DNA from: an uncultured Lachnospiraceae bacterium
GTDB lineage: Bacteria; Bacillota; Clostridia; Lachnospirales; Lachnospiraceae
Direction of reading: 5' to 3'
NCBI GenBank assembly: GCA_905233695.1
Contig: CAJODN010000007.1
Coordinates: 1-64,000 of the forward strand
Length of the DNA: 64,000 nt
Below the pieces are notes generated by a model, which saw nothing but the letters and a program-made list of their open reading frames with translations, ran no database searches and was not told the origin of the DNA. Positions 28,621-36,736 of this stretch are shown one piece after another. Numbering within the stretch: the first letter of the stretch is position 1; each line of letters begins with the position of its first letter. A program made the translations under genes and the position numbers.

Positions 28621-30183
28621 GTGTCAATGGTTATTGTTACACTTATCATCGCTCTTGTGGCTATGGTTCTTGCTATTCTCGCAACAATCATCGTGACTAA
28701 GAATATTCAGAAAAAAGACGCTGCCAATAAGATTGACAGTGCTGAGAATAAAGCACGTGAGATTATTGATGATGCAGTTAAGACTGCAGAGGCTAAGAAG
28801 CGTGAAGCACAGATAGAAGCCAAGGAAGATGCGTTAAGACAGAAGAATGAGCTTGATAAAGAGATTCGTGAGCGAAGATCAGAGATTCAACGCAGTGAGA
28901 ACAGAATCACTCAGAAGGAAGAGAATCTTGATAAAAAGCAGAATCAATTAGAGAAGAGAGAACGCGATCTTTCACAGAGAGAGTCGAAGATAAACAAAGA
29001 AAAAGAAGAAGTAGCGAAATTAAACCAGCAAAGAGTACAGGAACTGGAGAGAATCTCAGGTCTAACCTCCACACAAGCAAAAGAACAATTATTAAAAGCT
29101 GTTGAAGATGATGTTAAAATTGATGCCGCTAAGCTTATTCAAGAGACATTAGCTCAGGCAAAAGACGAAGCTAATAAGAAGGCTCGCGACATTGTGGTTA
29201 CTGCAATTCAGAAATGTGCAGCTGACCATGTATCGGAAGTTTCAATTTCGGTAGTACCTTTACCCAGTGATGACATGAAAGGTCGAATTATTGGTCGTGA
29301 AGGAAGAAATATTCGTACATTAGAGACAATGACAGGTGTTGAATTCATTATTGATGATACACCGGAAGCAGTTGTATTGTCTGCATTTGATCCTGTTCGA
29401 CGCGAGATTGCTCGTGTTGCGTTAGAGAAGCTTATTGTAGACGGAAGAATCCACCCTGCTCGTATTGAAGAGATGGTGGAGAAGGCAACGAAAGAAGTTG
29501 AGACCAATATGAAAGAAGAAGGAGAGGCTGCTACCCTGGAAGTAGGTGTTAACGGTATTAATCCTGAGCTTGTTAAATTGCTCGGTCGTATGAAGTATCG
29601 TACAAGCTTCGGACAGAATGCTTTAAAGCATTCTATAGAAGTTGCGCATCTTGCCGGTCTTCTCGCAGGAGAATTGGGGCTGGATGTCAGGGTTGCTAAG
29701 CGTGCCGGACTTTTACATGATATCGGTAAGTCAATCGATCATGAGGAAGGTGCACAAGGCTCTCACGTACAGCTTGGAGCTGAGCTTTGTAAGAAATATA
29801 AAGAATCAGCTACAATTGTTAATGCCGTTGAGGCGCATCATGGAGATGTGGAACCGGAGACTCTTATTGCATGTATTGTTCAAGCTGCTGATGCTATTTC
29901 GGCTGCAAGACCGGGTGCAAGAAGAGAGACTTTGGAGACATATTCCAACAGATTACAACAGTTAGAGGAAATTACCAACGACTTTAAGGGCGTTGATAAG
30001 TCTTTTGCTATTCAGGCAGGTAGAGAGGTTCGTGTAATGGTTGTTCCTGACCAGGTAACGGATTCCGACATGGTTATTATGGCCAGAGATATATCTAAGA
30101 GGATTGAATCTGAATTAGATTATCCCGGACAGATTAAGGTTAATGTCATTAGAGAATCGAGAGTTACTGACTACGCGAAATAG
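28621..30183 (+). CDS. rny: Ribonuclease Y (GTG start)
   Basis: N-terminal TM, coiled coil, KH domain [27 protein letters not shown] motif. Confidence 0.97.
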   Translation: MSMVIVTLIIALVAMVLAILATIIVTKNIQKKDAANKIDSAENKAREIIDDAVKTAEAKKREAQIEAKEDALRQKNELDKEIRERRSEIQRSENRITQKEENLDKKQNQLEKRERDLSQRESKINKEKEEVAKLNQQRVQELERISGLTSTQAKEQLLKAVEDDVKIDAAKLIQETLAQAKDEANKKARDIVVTAIQKCAADHVSEVSISVVPLPSDDMKGRIIGREGRNIRTLETMTGVEFIIDDTPEAVVLSAFDPVRREIARVALEKLIVDGRIHPARIEEMVEKATKEVETNMKEEGEAATLEVGVNGINPELVKLLGRMKYRTSFGQNALKHSIEVAHLAGLLAGELGLDVRVAKRAGLLHDIGKSIDHEEGAQGSHVQLGAELCKKYKESATIVNAVEAHHGDVEPETLIACIVQAADAISAARPGARRETLETYSNRLQQLEEITNDFKGVDKSFAIQAGREVRVMVVPDQVTDSDMVIMARDISKRIESELDYPGQIKVNVIRESRVTDYAK

Positions 30184-30207
30184 ATTGTTTTTTTACGCGA
30201 AACTATT

Positions 30208-30238
30208 TCAGCCGGCTGTATGATATGCAGCCGGCTGA
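30208..30238. other. Two copies of the perfect palindrome CAGCCGGCTG, forming an 11-bp hairpin
   Basis: TCAGCCGGCTG-TATGATATG-CAGCCGGCTGA between rny and the nudix gene. Confidence 0.85.
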
Positions 30239-30259
30239 TTTGTATCTAAGGAGGATAGA

Positions 30260-30799
30260 ATGGATCACGTAATAGTTGAGAAAAGAAATCTGATTCATAA
30301 GGGAGCTATTGTAGATGTATATCAGGATGAAATGCTTCTTCCCAACGGCAGTCATGAGACATGGGACTATATTGAACACAGAATGGGTGCGGCATGCGTT
30401 CTTCCCGTCCTTGATAACGGTAAGATAGTTATGGTTAAGCAGTATCGTCATGCACTTGACAGATACACAATAGAAGTTCCCGCAGGGAGCCGTGACAGTA
30501 AGACAGAGGACACGCTTATCTGCGCTAAGAGAGAACTGGAAGAGGAGACAGGCTATACATCCGATAACATTACATTTCTGTTGTCTCTTAAGACTACTGT
30601 AGCCTTCTGTAATGAGTCAATTGATGTATATCTTGCCAAGGATCTGAAGCCCGGTAAGCAGCATCTTGACGAAGCCGAGGATATTAATGTGATGGAGATG
30701 GAGCTTGATGAGCTTCTCGATATGATATACGAAGGCAAGCTTCAGGATTCCAAGACTGTATCGGCAATACTCGCATACGCCGTTACTATGAGAAAATAG
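30260..30799 (+). CDS. Nudix hydrolase, ADP-ribose pyrophosphatase-like
   Basis: VPAGSRDSKTEDTLICAKRELEEETGY Nudix box. Confidence 0.9.
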   Translation: MDHVIVEKRNLIHKGAIVDVYQDEMLLPNGSHETWDYIEHRMGAACVLPVLDNGKIVMVKQYRHALDRYTIEVPAGSRDSKTEDTLICAKRELEEETGYTSDNITFLLSLKTTVAFCNESIDVYLAKDLKPGKQHLDEAEDINVMEMELDELLDMIYEGKLQDSKTVSAILAYAVTMRK

Positions 30800-31658
30800 T
30801 GTTTTTAACTTTACTTACAGGCATATTCTGACCTGTCCAGAGCTTGAAGCTTCTTGCACCTTGATATAGCAGCATGTATTTTCCGTTAATATATTTGCAG
30901 CCGCATTCCTTGGCGTCAAGAAGAAGCTTTGTCATAGCCGGTTCATATATAAGGTCGCATACTGTGAGACCGGGTCTGAGAAGCGACTTATCTATTAACG
31001 TTGAGTCTTCGGTCATTCCCACAGGTGTAGCGTTAATAAGAATGTCATTCTCTGTAACCGCTTCTCTCAGGATGGTCGAATCTCCGATATCAATTACGTT
31101 AACGTCGCAGGGCGTTTTTTCTGACACTTTTTTTGAGAATTCAATTACACTGTCAATTGTCTTATTATGTCTCTTGGCAATTGTTATTCTGTGTGCGCCT
31201 TCTAACGCTAAGCTTACGATTATGGATTTGGCGGCACCTCCGGCTCCGAGAATCAGTATTTTCTTATCTGTTATATTTTCATCTATTTCTCCCAGAGAAT
31301 CGATAAAACCTGCCCCATCCGTGGTATATCCCACAAGTGATCCGTTTTCGGGAACGATTGTGTTGACAGAGCCTGATAGTTCAGACGATATATCAAGTCT
31401 GTCGATGTGGCTTATTATATCGGTCTTAAGTGGCATAGTAATATTAGCCCCGAGGAAATCTTCGCGTCTTATATATTCATCCACCGCGTCTATATGGATC
31501 TTATCTATATCTATAGCTTTGTATGTAGCATTGAACTTAATCTCATCGAAGCTTAGGTTATGCATTTTCGGGGAAATGCTATGTGCTACGGGAGAGCCAA
31601 AGAGGTATGCCTTTTTTTTATTGAAGATGGGTTTTCTCGGATTGTTTTCGATAACCAT
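30786..31658 (-). CDS. aroE: Shikimate dehydrogenase
   Basis: LFGSPVAHSISPKMHN, LGANITMPLK, ILGAGGAAKSI, NATPVGM; start at 31658 preceded by TTAGGAGAAA on the minus strand. Confidence 0.94.
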   Translation of the reverse strand: MVIENNPRKPIFNKKKAYLFGSPVAHSISPKMHNLSFDEIKFNATYKAIDIDKIHIDAVDEYIRREDFLGANITMPLKTDIISHIDRLDISSELSGSVNTIVPENGSLVGYTTDGAGFIDSLGEIDENITDKKILILGAGGAAKSIIVSLALEGAHRITIAKRHNKTIDSVIEFSKKVSEKTPCDVNVIDIGDSTILREAVTENDILINATPVGMTEDSTLIDKSLLRPGLTVCDLIYEPAMTKLLLDAKECGCKYINGKYMLLYQGARSFKLWTGQNMPVSKVKNTIFS

Positions 31659-31754
31659 AATTTCTCCTAACACTATATTTTTTATGCGTAATATGATACC
31701 ATAACTATCGTCGATTAACAAAGTAATTAGTCTTAAATATCGGAAAGGACAATT

Positions 31755-32486
31755 ATGAGAATTAAAAATATTGATATAGAGAATTTTAAGCCTGTTGTAT
31801 GCGTACCAATTGTTGATACGACTATTAAGAGAAGTCTTGAGACAGCACGTATACTCACGCTTAAAAAGGTTAAGGTTATCGAGTGGAGGCTAGACTATCT
31901 TACGGAGCTAAGCGATAAGGATGCGGTAATAGAAGGTCTGAAGGAATTTTCAAAGATTTGCAAGGAAACTGTGACAATTGCGACAATTAGAACTAAGAGG
32001 GAAGGCGGTAAATGTGACTTTAACGAGTCGGAGATGGAACTCTTCCTGTCACTCATTGCCAACAGTAAAGCAGTTGACTTTATTGACGTAGAATATTTTA
32101 CATATGAGAGACCGAATAAGTTTATAGAGAGTCTTAAGGCACTTGGAGCCGGGGTTATATGCTCGAGCCACGATTTCGAAGAGACATTGGAAGATGAGAT
32201 GCTTCTTAATGTGTTAGAGGAAATGGACTTATCATCTTGTGATGCCGTTAAGATTGCGGTAATGCCGGAAAGTGCTACTGACGTAACAAGGTTTATGGAT
32301 GTATGTAATTCATTTGCGATGGAGACAGAGAAATTGTTTATCGCAATGTCGATGGGAGAACTCGGTATGGCTTCCAGGTTTTCGGGAAATGTGACAGGGT
32401 CAGCTATAACATTTGGCTCATATATGAAGAAATCTGCACCGGGACAGATTAATTATGAGAAGCTTAGAGAGATAGTGGAGAAGTAG
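31755..32486 (+). CDS. aroD: 3-dehydroquinate dehydratase, type I
   Basis: VEWRLDYL-like IEWRLDYLTE, TIRTKREGG, DVEYF, SSHDFEET, AMSMGELG. Confidence 0.93.
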   Translation: MRIKNIDIENFKPVVCVPIVDTTIKRSLETARILTLKKVKVIEWRLDYLTELSDKDAVIEGLKEFSKICKETVTIATIRTKREGGKCDFNESEMELFLSLIANSKAVDFIDVEYFTYERPNKFIESLKALGAGVICSSHDFEETLEDEMLLNVLEEMDLSSCDAVKIAVMPESATDVTRFMDVCNSFAMETEKLFIAMSMGELGMASRFSGNVTGSAITFGSYMKKSAPGQINYEKLREIVEK

Positions 32487-32487
32487 T

Positions 32488-32982
32488 ATGATTATATATC
32501 TTATAGGATTCATGGGTGTCGGGAAAAGCACGGTAGGAAAGGGACTATCAGAACGGCTCGAATATGAACTAATCGATACCGATGAATTAATTGAAGAAAA
32601 AGAGGGATTAAGCATCAGCTCTATATTCGAAAAAAAGGGTGAGGATTACTTTAGAGAATTGGAGACAGATACTATAAAGGAGTTATCTTCAAGTGATAAT
32701 ATCGTTGTATCGTGTGGTGGCGGGATTATTAAGAATGAGGAAAATGTTAAACTCATGAAGGATTCCGGAAGGGTAATTCTTCTTACGGCATCCCCTGAAT
32801 CCATATATGAAAGAGTGAAGGATTCGACTAACAGACCTTTGCTGGAAGGAAGGAAGAGTGTTGAAGGGATAAATGATTTACTTCTTGAGAGAAAAATGCT
32901 TTATGACCGGGCCTATACTGATAAAGTGTCGGCCGATCGCCCTGTAAATGAAGTGGTGGAGTCAATTATTCAATTATTCTGA
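32488..32982 (+). CDS. aroK: Shikimate kinase
   Basis: IGFMGVGKSTVGKGL, DTDELIEE, CGGGI, RPLL. Confidence 0.94.
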   Translation: MIIYLIGFMGVGKSTVGKGLSERLEYELIDTDELIEEKEGLSISSIFEKKGEDYFRELETDTIKELSSSDNIVVSCGGGIIKNEENVKLMKDSGRVILLTASPESIYERVKDSTNRPLLEGRKSVEGINDLLLERKMLYDRAYTDKVSADRPVNEVVESIIQLF

Positions 32983-33150
32983 ACCGCATAAATACGTCAT
33001 TTCTCGGAGGAAAAATAAAAAGTTAATAATTTGTTAATAATTTTTAATAATTTGTTAATTGTTTTTTAACAATTTTTGTAGTATAGTATTAGCACGTAAA
33101 ACGTATGCCAATATTCTTTATATAAATATTTGATATAGAAATGTAACTAT

Positions 33151-33205
33151 AGACGGATGAATCTTTTCGTAGAAGTATGAAAAGGTTTGTTCGTCTTATT
33201 TTTAT
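33151..33205 (+). promoter_or_regulatory. 18-bp leader hairpin followed by a U-rich tract (attenuator or terminator)
   Basis: 33151-33168 pairs with 33179-33196 without bulges (14 Watson-Crick + 4 G.U), loop GTAGAAGTAT, then TATTTTTAT. Confidence 0.7.
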
Positions 33206-33229
33206 GTCTAAAAACAGAAGGGAAAAAAT

Positions 33230-33583
33230 ATGAATCAAATAGTAAAAACGTATATGACAATTTTTTTATTATTAATTATCGTCCTAGTCGGTGCCGGCCT
33301 AATACTATGCAGTCTTGATGCCCAGAGGGCAGAGAAGACTAACAGCGGATATGCTATGACAATTGCCGGTCATAATTATTCAGATGCATCAATTAATGCG
33401 TGCAAGAGCGAAGCATCGGGCAATGATTATGTGCTGTCGGTTAAGAAATATGATACCAATAGCGACGGGTATCCCGATGTATGCGAATGCATTTTGGAAT
33501 ATGATTATTCCCTGAAATTTCTGAATGCCGGCGAGGGAACGACTACTAATGATAAGCATCATTATTCGCGAATGATGGTGTAG
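33230..33583 (+). CDS. Single-TM small protein, TadE/pseudopilin-like, with DxNxDGxxD motif
   Basis: MNQIVKTYMTIFLLLIIVLVGAGLILCS; internal ...KKYDTNSDGYPDVCE...; RBS AAGGGA. Confidence 0.75.
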   Translation: MNQIVKTYMTIFLLLIIVLVGAGLILCSLDAQRAEKTNSGYAMTIAGHNYSDASINACKSEASGNDYVLSVKKYDTNSDGYPDVCECILEYDYSLKFLNAGEGTTTNDKHHYSRMMV

Positions 33584-33622
33584 TTGTTGTGTTTTGAATA
33601 TGTAACGGAAGGGGTGATTATT

Positions 33623-33733
33623 ATGAAATACACTATTGATGAATACACAGAAGCGATAGTAAGTGTTGCGATAGGAATGCTGCTTCTTTCTGCTATAGTA
33701 GCTTTTCTTATATATATTGTTGTTTTTGTCTAA
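33623..33733 (+). CDS. 36-aa membrane peptide MKYTIDEYTEAIVSVAIGMLLLSAIVAFLIYIVVFV (not in ORF track)
   Basis: Complete ATG-TAA frame, RBS GGAAGGGG, shares EYxxxIV motif with the two downstream proteins. Confidence 0.75.
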   Translation: MKYTIDEYTEAIVSVAIGMLLLSAIVAFLIYIVVFV

Positions 33734-33760
33734 CGGTAAATGTGTATTAAGAAAGGGAGA

Positions 33761-33907
33761 ATGATGAGACAAATAATAGAAGAATACGGAGAAGCGATTG
33801 TGGGTGTTCTTACAGCGCTTCTCATAATCGGAATAGGAATTTTTTTGTTTAGGCAAGGCGGAATAGTAGAACAGTTTTACAGTAGTGTCGCCGGAAATGC
33901 AATATAG
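33761..33907 (+). CDS. 48-aa membrane peptide MMRQIIEEYGEAIVGVLTALLIIGIGIFLFRQGGIVEQFYSSVAGNAI (not in ORF track)
   Basis: Complete ATG-TAG frame, RBS AAGGGAGA, same EYGEAIV motif. Confidence 0.75.
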   Translation: MMRQIIEEYGEAIVGVLTALLIIGIGIFLFRQGGIVEQFYSSVAGNAI

Positions 33908-33922
33908 AAACGGAGTAATACT

Positions 33923-34822
33923 ATGAAAGAAATACTTAATGAATACGGAAGTACCATTGTAACAATTGTAATTGCTGTAATTATAGTAGTATTGCTCGGT
34001 GGACTTACCATAGGAAATGCAACGGGAATCATTGACATTTTCGGAAATAATGCTGAAAAATTGGCAGATACAGACGTTGCAGATACACAGTCCGCATCTG
34101 TTACGGTATTGAATGCTCAAGCGGCTGAGACTGTTCCCGAGCTTAAGGTTAAGGCCAATGCAACGGTTAATAAAGCAATAACCCTTAACGATTTATTCGA
34201 GGTAACAAATAATGTTAAGGATGTGGACTTGTCAGTGTCTGAGATAACCACAACCCTTAATGACAGCAGCACTGATGCTGCTTCAAACGGTCTTGTTACT
34301 TTGACGGGTAATAAGATACTGACATTTAAAAGTCCGGGAGAATACTATCTTACAATAGATATAAGGACTCCCTCACGACTTATGACTAAGACCTTTAAGG
34401 TTAAGTCGGTTGTGGAGCCTAAGTACGAATTCAGACAAATAAACAGAACGTGGTGGTTCTGTAAGGTTGATTTCAATGATATTACCAATTCGGAAGAGGT
34501 AACTCCTATACAGGGTTATCCTTATACATATCGCCGGGAAGAGTTTTCGCACTATGATGGTAATTCTCTTGGTGGTTACGAATGCACATTCAGATATGAC
34601 CCCGATCAGAATGTTGTGTTAATGAATGATACATCTTGGGGTTGGGATTCTATACATTGGACTTATGACGATAATTGGAATTTCAGATATATAACAAGAA
34701 GCGGGTATTATTGTGACAGAGATTATGATTACAGAATATCCGTAAACAGTATTAATAAAGAGACGGGTATTTGTCGGGGTTGCCCACCCGGCAGTTATAC
34801 AGTGATTAATCAAGCCGGTTAG
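33923..34822 (+). CDS. Membrane-anchored extracellular protein with EYGSTIV N-terminal motif
   Basis: MKEILNEYGSTIVTIVIAVIIVVLLGGLTIG then a large soluble domain rich in aromatic residues and paired Cys. Confidence 0.8.
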   Translation: MKEILNEYGSTIVTIVIAVIIVVLLGGLTIGNATGIIDIFGNNAEKLADTDVADTQSASVTVLNAQAAETVPELKVKANATVNKAITLNDLFEVTNNVKDVDLSVSEITTTLNDSSTDAASNGLVTLTGNKILTFKSPGEYYLTIDIRTPSRLMTKTFKVKSVVEPKYEFRQINRTWWFCKVDFNDITNSEEVTPIQGYPYTYRREEFSHYDGNSLGGYECTFRYDPDQNVVLMNDTSWGWDSIHWTYDDNWNFRYITRSGYYCDRDYDYRISVNSINKETGICRGCPPGSYTVINQAG

Positions 34823-34855
34823 CTTTTCCGGGAATGTATTATAAAAGGAGAATTT

Positions 34856-35461
34856 ATGAAAAACGTTATATTCGGTATTGTAATTATTCTAATGGGACTT
34901 GTTATTACATTATCCGTACTAAGTGTTACGGGTGTTATGAATAGAGAAGTGGAGATTGAAGATGCCTTAAAGGAATCGGTTGAGAAAAGTGTAGATGCCT
35001 GCACTACGAGGAGAGGATACAGCCTTGATAATAACGACCAATTTGTAGCAGATCTACTCGCAGAACTCTCTAATGCCATAGAGAACGATTCTGATATTAA
35101 GATTGAGGTAATGGGCGTTGATAAGGATAAAGGATATATGTCTATTCGCGTCACGGAGTATTATAAAACCGCTATCGGAACGCCCAAGGTCGCTATGTGT
35201 GAGACGACTGCCTATGTTGATAAGAGTAATAATGTGGGGGCAAGTGTCGGCACCTCTACAATTACATTTATAGATAGCGATGGAGCATTTTTGGGACAAC
35301 ATACGCTTAGTGACGGGGAAAGCATTAAAGCCCCCATTACACCTTCAAAGCAGGGTAAGACATTCGTGGGTTGGGTTAATGCTGAGACAAATCAGAATGT
35401 AGGTATGAGTCTGGGCACGGCTAACAAGAATAATATTACATATAAAGCATTATATTCATAA
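34856..35461 (+). CDS. TadE-like minor pilin/pseudopilin with C-terminal InlB-type repeat
   Basis: TM followed by MNREVEIEDALKESVEKSVDAC; ITFIDSDGAFLGQHTLSDGESIKAPITPSKQGKTFVGW. Confidence 0.7.
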   Translation: MKNVIFGIVIILMGLVITLSVLSVTGVMNREVEIEDALKESVEKSVDACTTRRGYSLDNNDQFVADLLAELSNAIENDSDIKIEVMGVDKDKGYMSIRVTEYYKTAIGTPKVAMCETTAYVDKSNNVGASVGTSTITFIDSDGAFLGQHTLSDGESIKAPITPSKQGKTFVGWVNAETNQNVGMSLGTANKNNITYKALYS

Positions 35462-35499
35462 TAAGCGGAAGATGAAGAAAGCGAAAGGAGAAAGAAAAT

Positions 35500-36711
35500 A
35501 TGGAGATTAAGACAGTAGTAAGAAAACTGGTGGCAGCACTTGCAATTACTGCGCTCGGAATATGTTCAACACTGAGTGCAAATGCAGAAAACGAAACAGA
35601 AAGTGATAGAGAGAACACAATTATTTACAGACTCTACAATCCAAATGGCGGTGAACATTTCTACACGGCTGATTCCGGAGGAAAAGATTATCTTATAACG
35701 ATTGGTTGGAATTATGAGGGTATTGCTTGGATAGCGCCGGGGAGATTTATTCCCGAAACAAACGAGTGGGAAAATGTAAAAGGTTTGACACCCGTATATC
35801 GTGTATATAATCCCAATTCGGGCGAACACTTCTATCTTCAAGACGAAAGAGGAAGAGATTGGCTTGTAAGTCTTGGCTGGAGAGACGAGGGTATAGGTTG
35901 GTACACGGAAGAAGATGAGACTACTTGTAATGCGGTAGTGTATAGATTGTATAACCCTAACGCAACAGATGATGTGGGCGGAGCCGGGGCACACTTCTAT
36001 ACAATGAGTGAAAGTGACAGGGATTACCTTGATGAAATCGGTTGGAACTATGAAGGTATTTCGTGGATGTCTGCGCATAGTATTGCCGAGACGTCTCTTG
36101 ATAAGGAAGCAACTTGCGATGAGGACGGATACGAGGGTAGGGTACTCTGTGTTAATTGCGGTAAGGAATTTAAGGGAAAAGTGATTCCTGCAAACAATAA
36201 TCACGACGTGGTATACCACGTGGCGTTGTATGAAGAAAAGAGTAATGGTGTGCTTGGTGGCAGTACTACATACGAATACTATTGCCCGATTTGTGAAAAG
36301 GTTTTTTTCGAAGCTTTTGAAAATGATGAGTGGTTATTATATGAACGTAATCAATATACACCGTCTACTATAGAACATTTTAACACTTGTCACGGAACCA
36401 ATGTCAGCAAGGCTAAGATTGATGAATACGATAACGAGATAGCACGTCTTCTCTCTGAGTACAGTGAGTATCTTAGGCTATATGAAGAATCTTATGATGA
36501 TCCCGATTTATGTGATTACTATATGAGCTTGGCAAATGATAATGAGGACAGGCGTCTTGTGATTGAAACAGAAAAAAAGGATTATATCAATTCTATTGAG
36601 TTAGAGTACAGAAATATTCCTGCAACAATAAAACGGATACTTGTCAGTCCCGGATATTATTCATGCAATAGATGTAATAAGACGTCTGAGGACGGGGTTC
36701 ATTGGGATTAA
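35500..36711 (+). CDS. Secreted protein with three DUF5648-like repeats
   Basis: Signal peptide; IYRLYNPNGGEHFYT, VYRVYNPNSGEHFYL, VYRLYNPN..GAHFYT repeats each with a GW..EGI.W motif; CxxC pairs. Confidence 0.8.
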   Translation: MEIKTVVRKLVAALAITALGICSTLSANAENETESDRENTIIYRLYNPNGGEHFYTADSGGKDYLITIGWNYEGIAWIAPGRFIPETNEWENVKGLTPVYRVYNPNSGEHFYLQDERGRDWLVSLGWRDEGIGWYTEEDETTCNAVVYRLYNPNATDDVGGAGAHFYTMSESDRDYLDEIGWNYEGISWMSAHSIAETSLDKEATCDEDGYEGRVLCVNCGKEFKGKVIPANNNHDVVYHVALYEEKSNGVLGGSTTYEYYCPICEKVFFEAFENDEWLLYERNQYTPSTIEHFNTCHGTNVSKAKIDEYDNEIARLLSEYSEYLRLYEESYDDPDLCDYYMSLANDNEDRRLVIETEKKDYINSIELEYRNIPATIKRILVSPGYYSCNRCNKTSEDGVHWD

Positions 36712-36736
36712 ATACTGATCTATAAGGGAGATTTTA

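Noticed and set aside
33017-33078. Possible CRISPR-like array in the AT-rich repeats
   Set aside because: Units are ~12 bp, contiguous and without spacers; no cas genes in the window.
33100-33229. c-di-GMP (GEMM) riboswitch in the island leader
   Set aside because: No conserved GEMM core or tetraloop/receptor sequence could be seen; only a simple long hairpin.
33389-34120. Minus-strand 243-aa ORF across the micro-ORF region
   Set aside because: Composition (Y/N/H/S-rich) is what antisense of AT-rich coding sequence gives; the + strand frames have RBSs and a shared motif.
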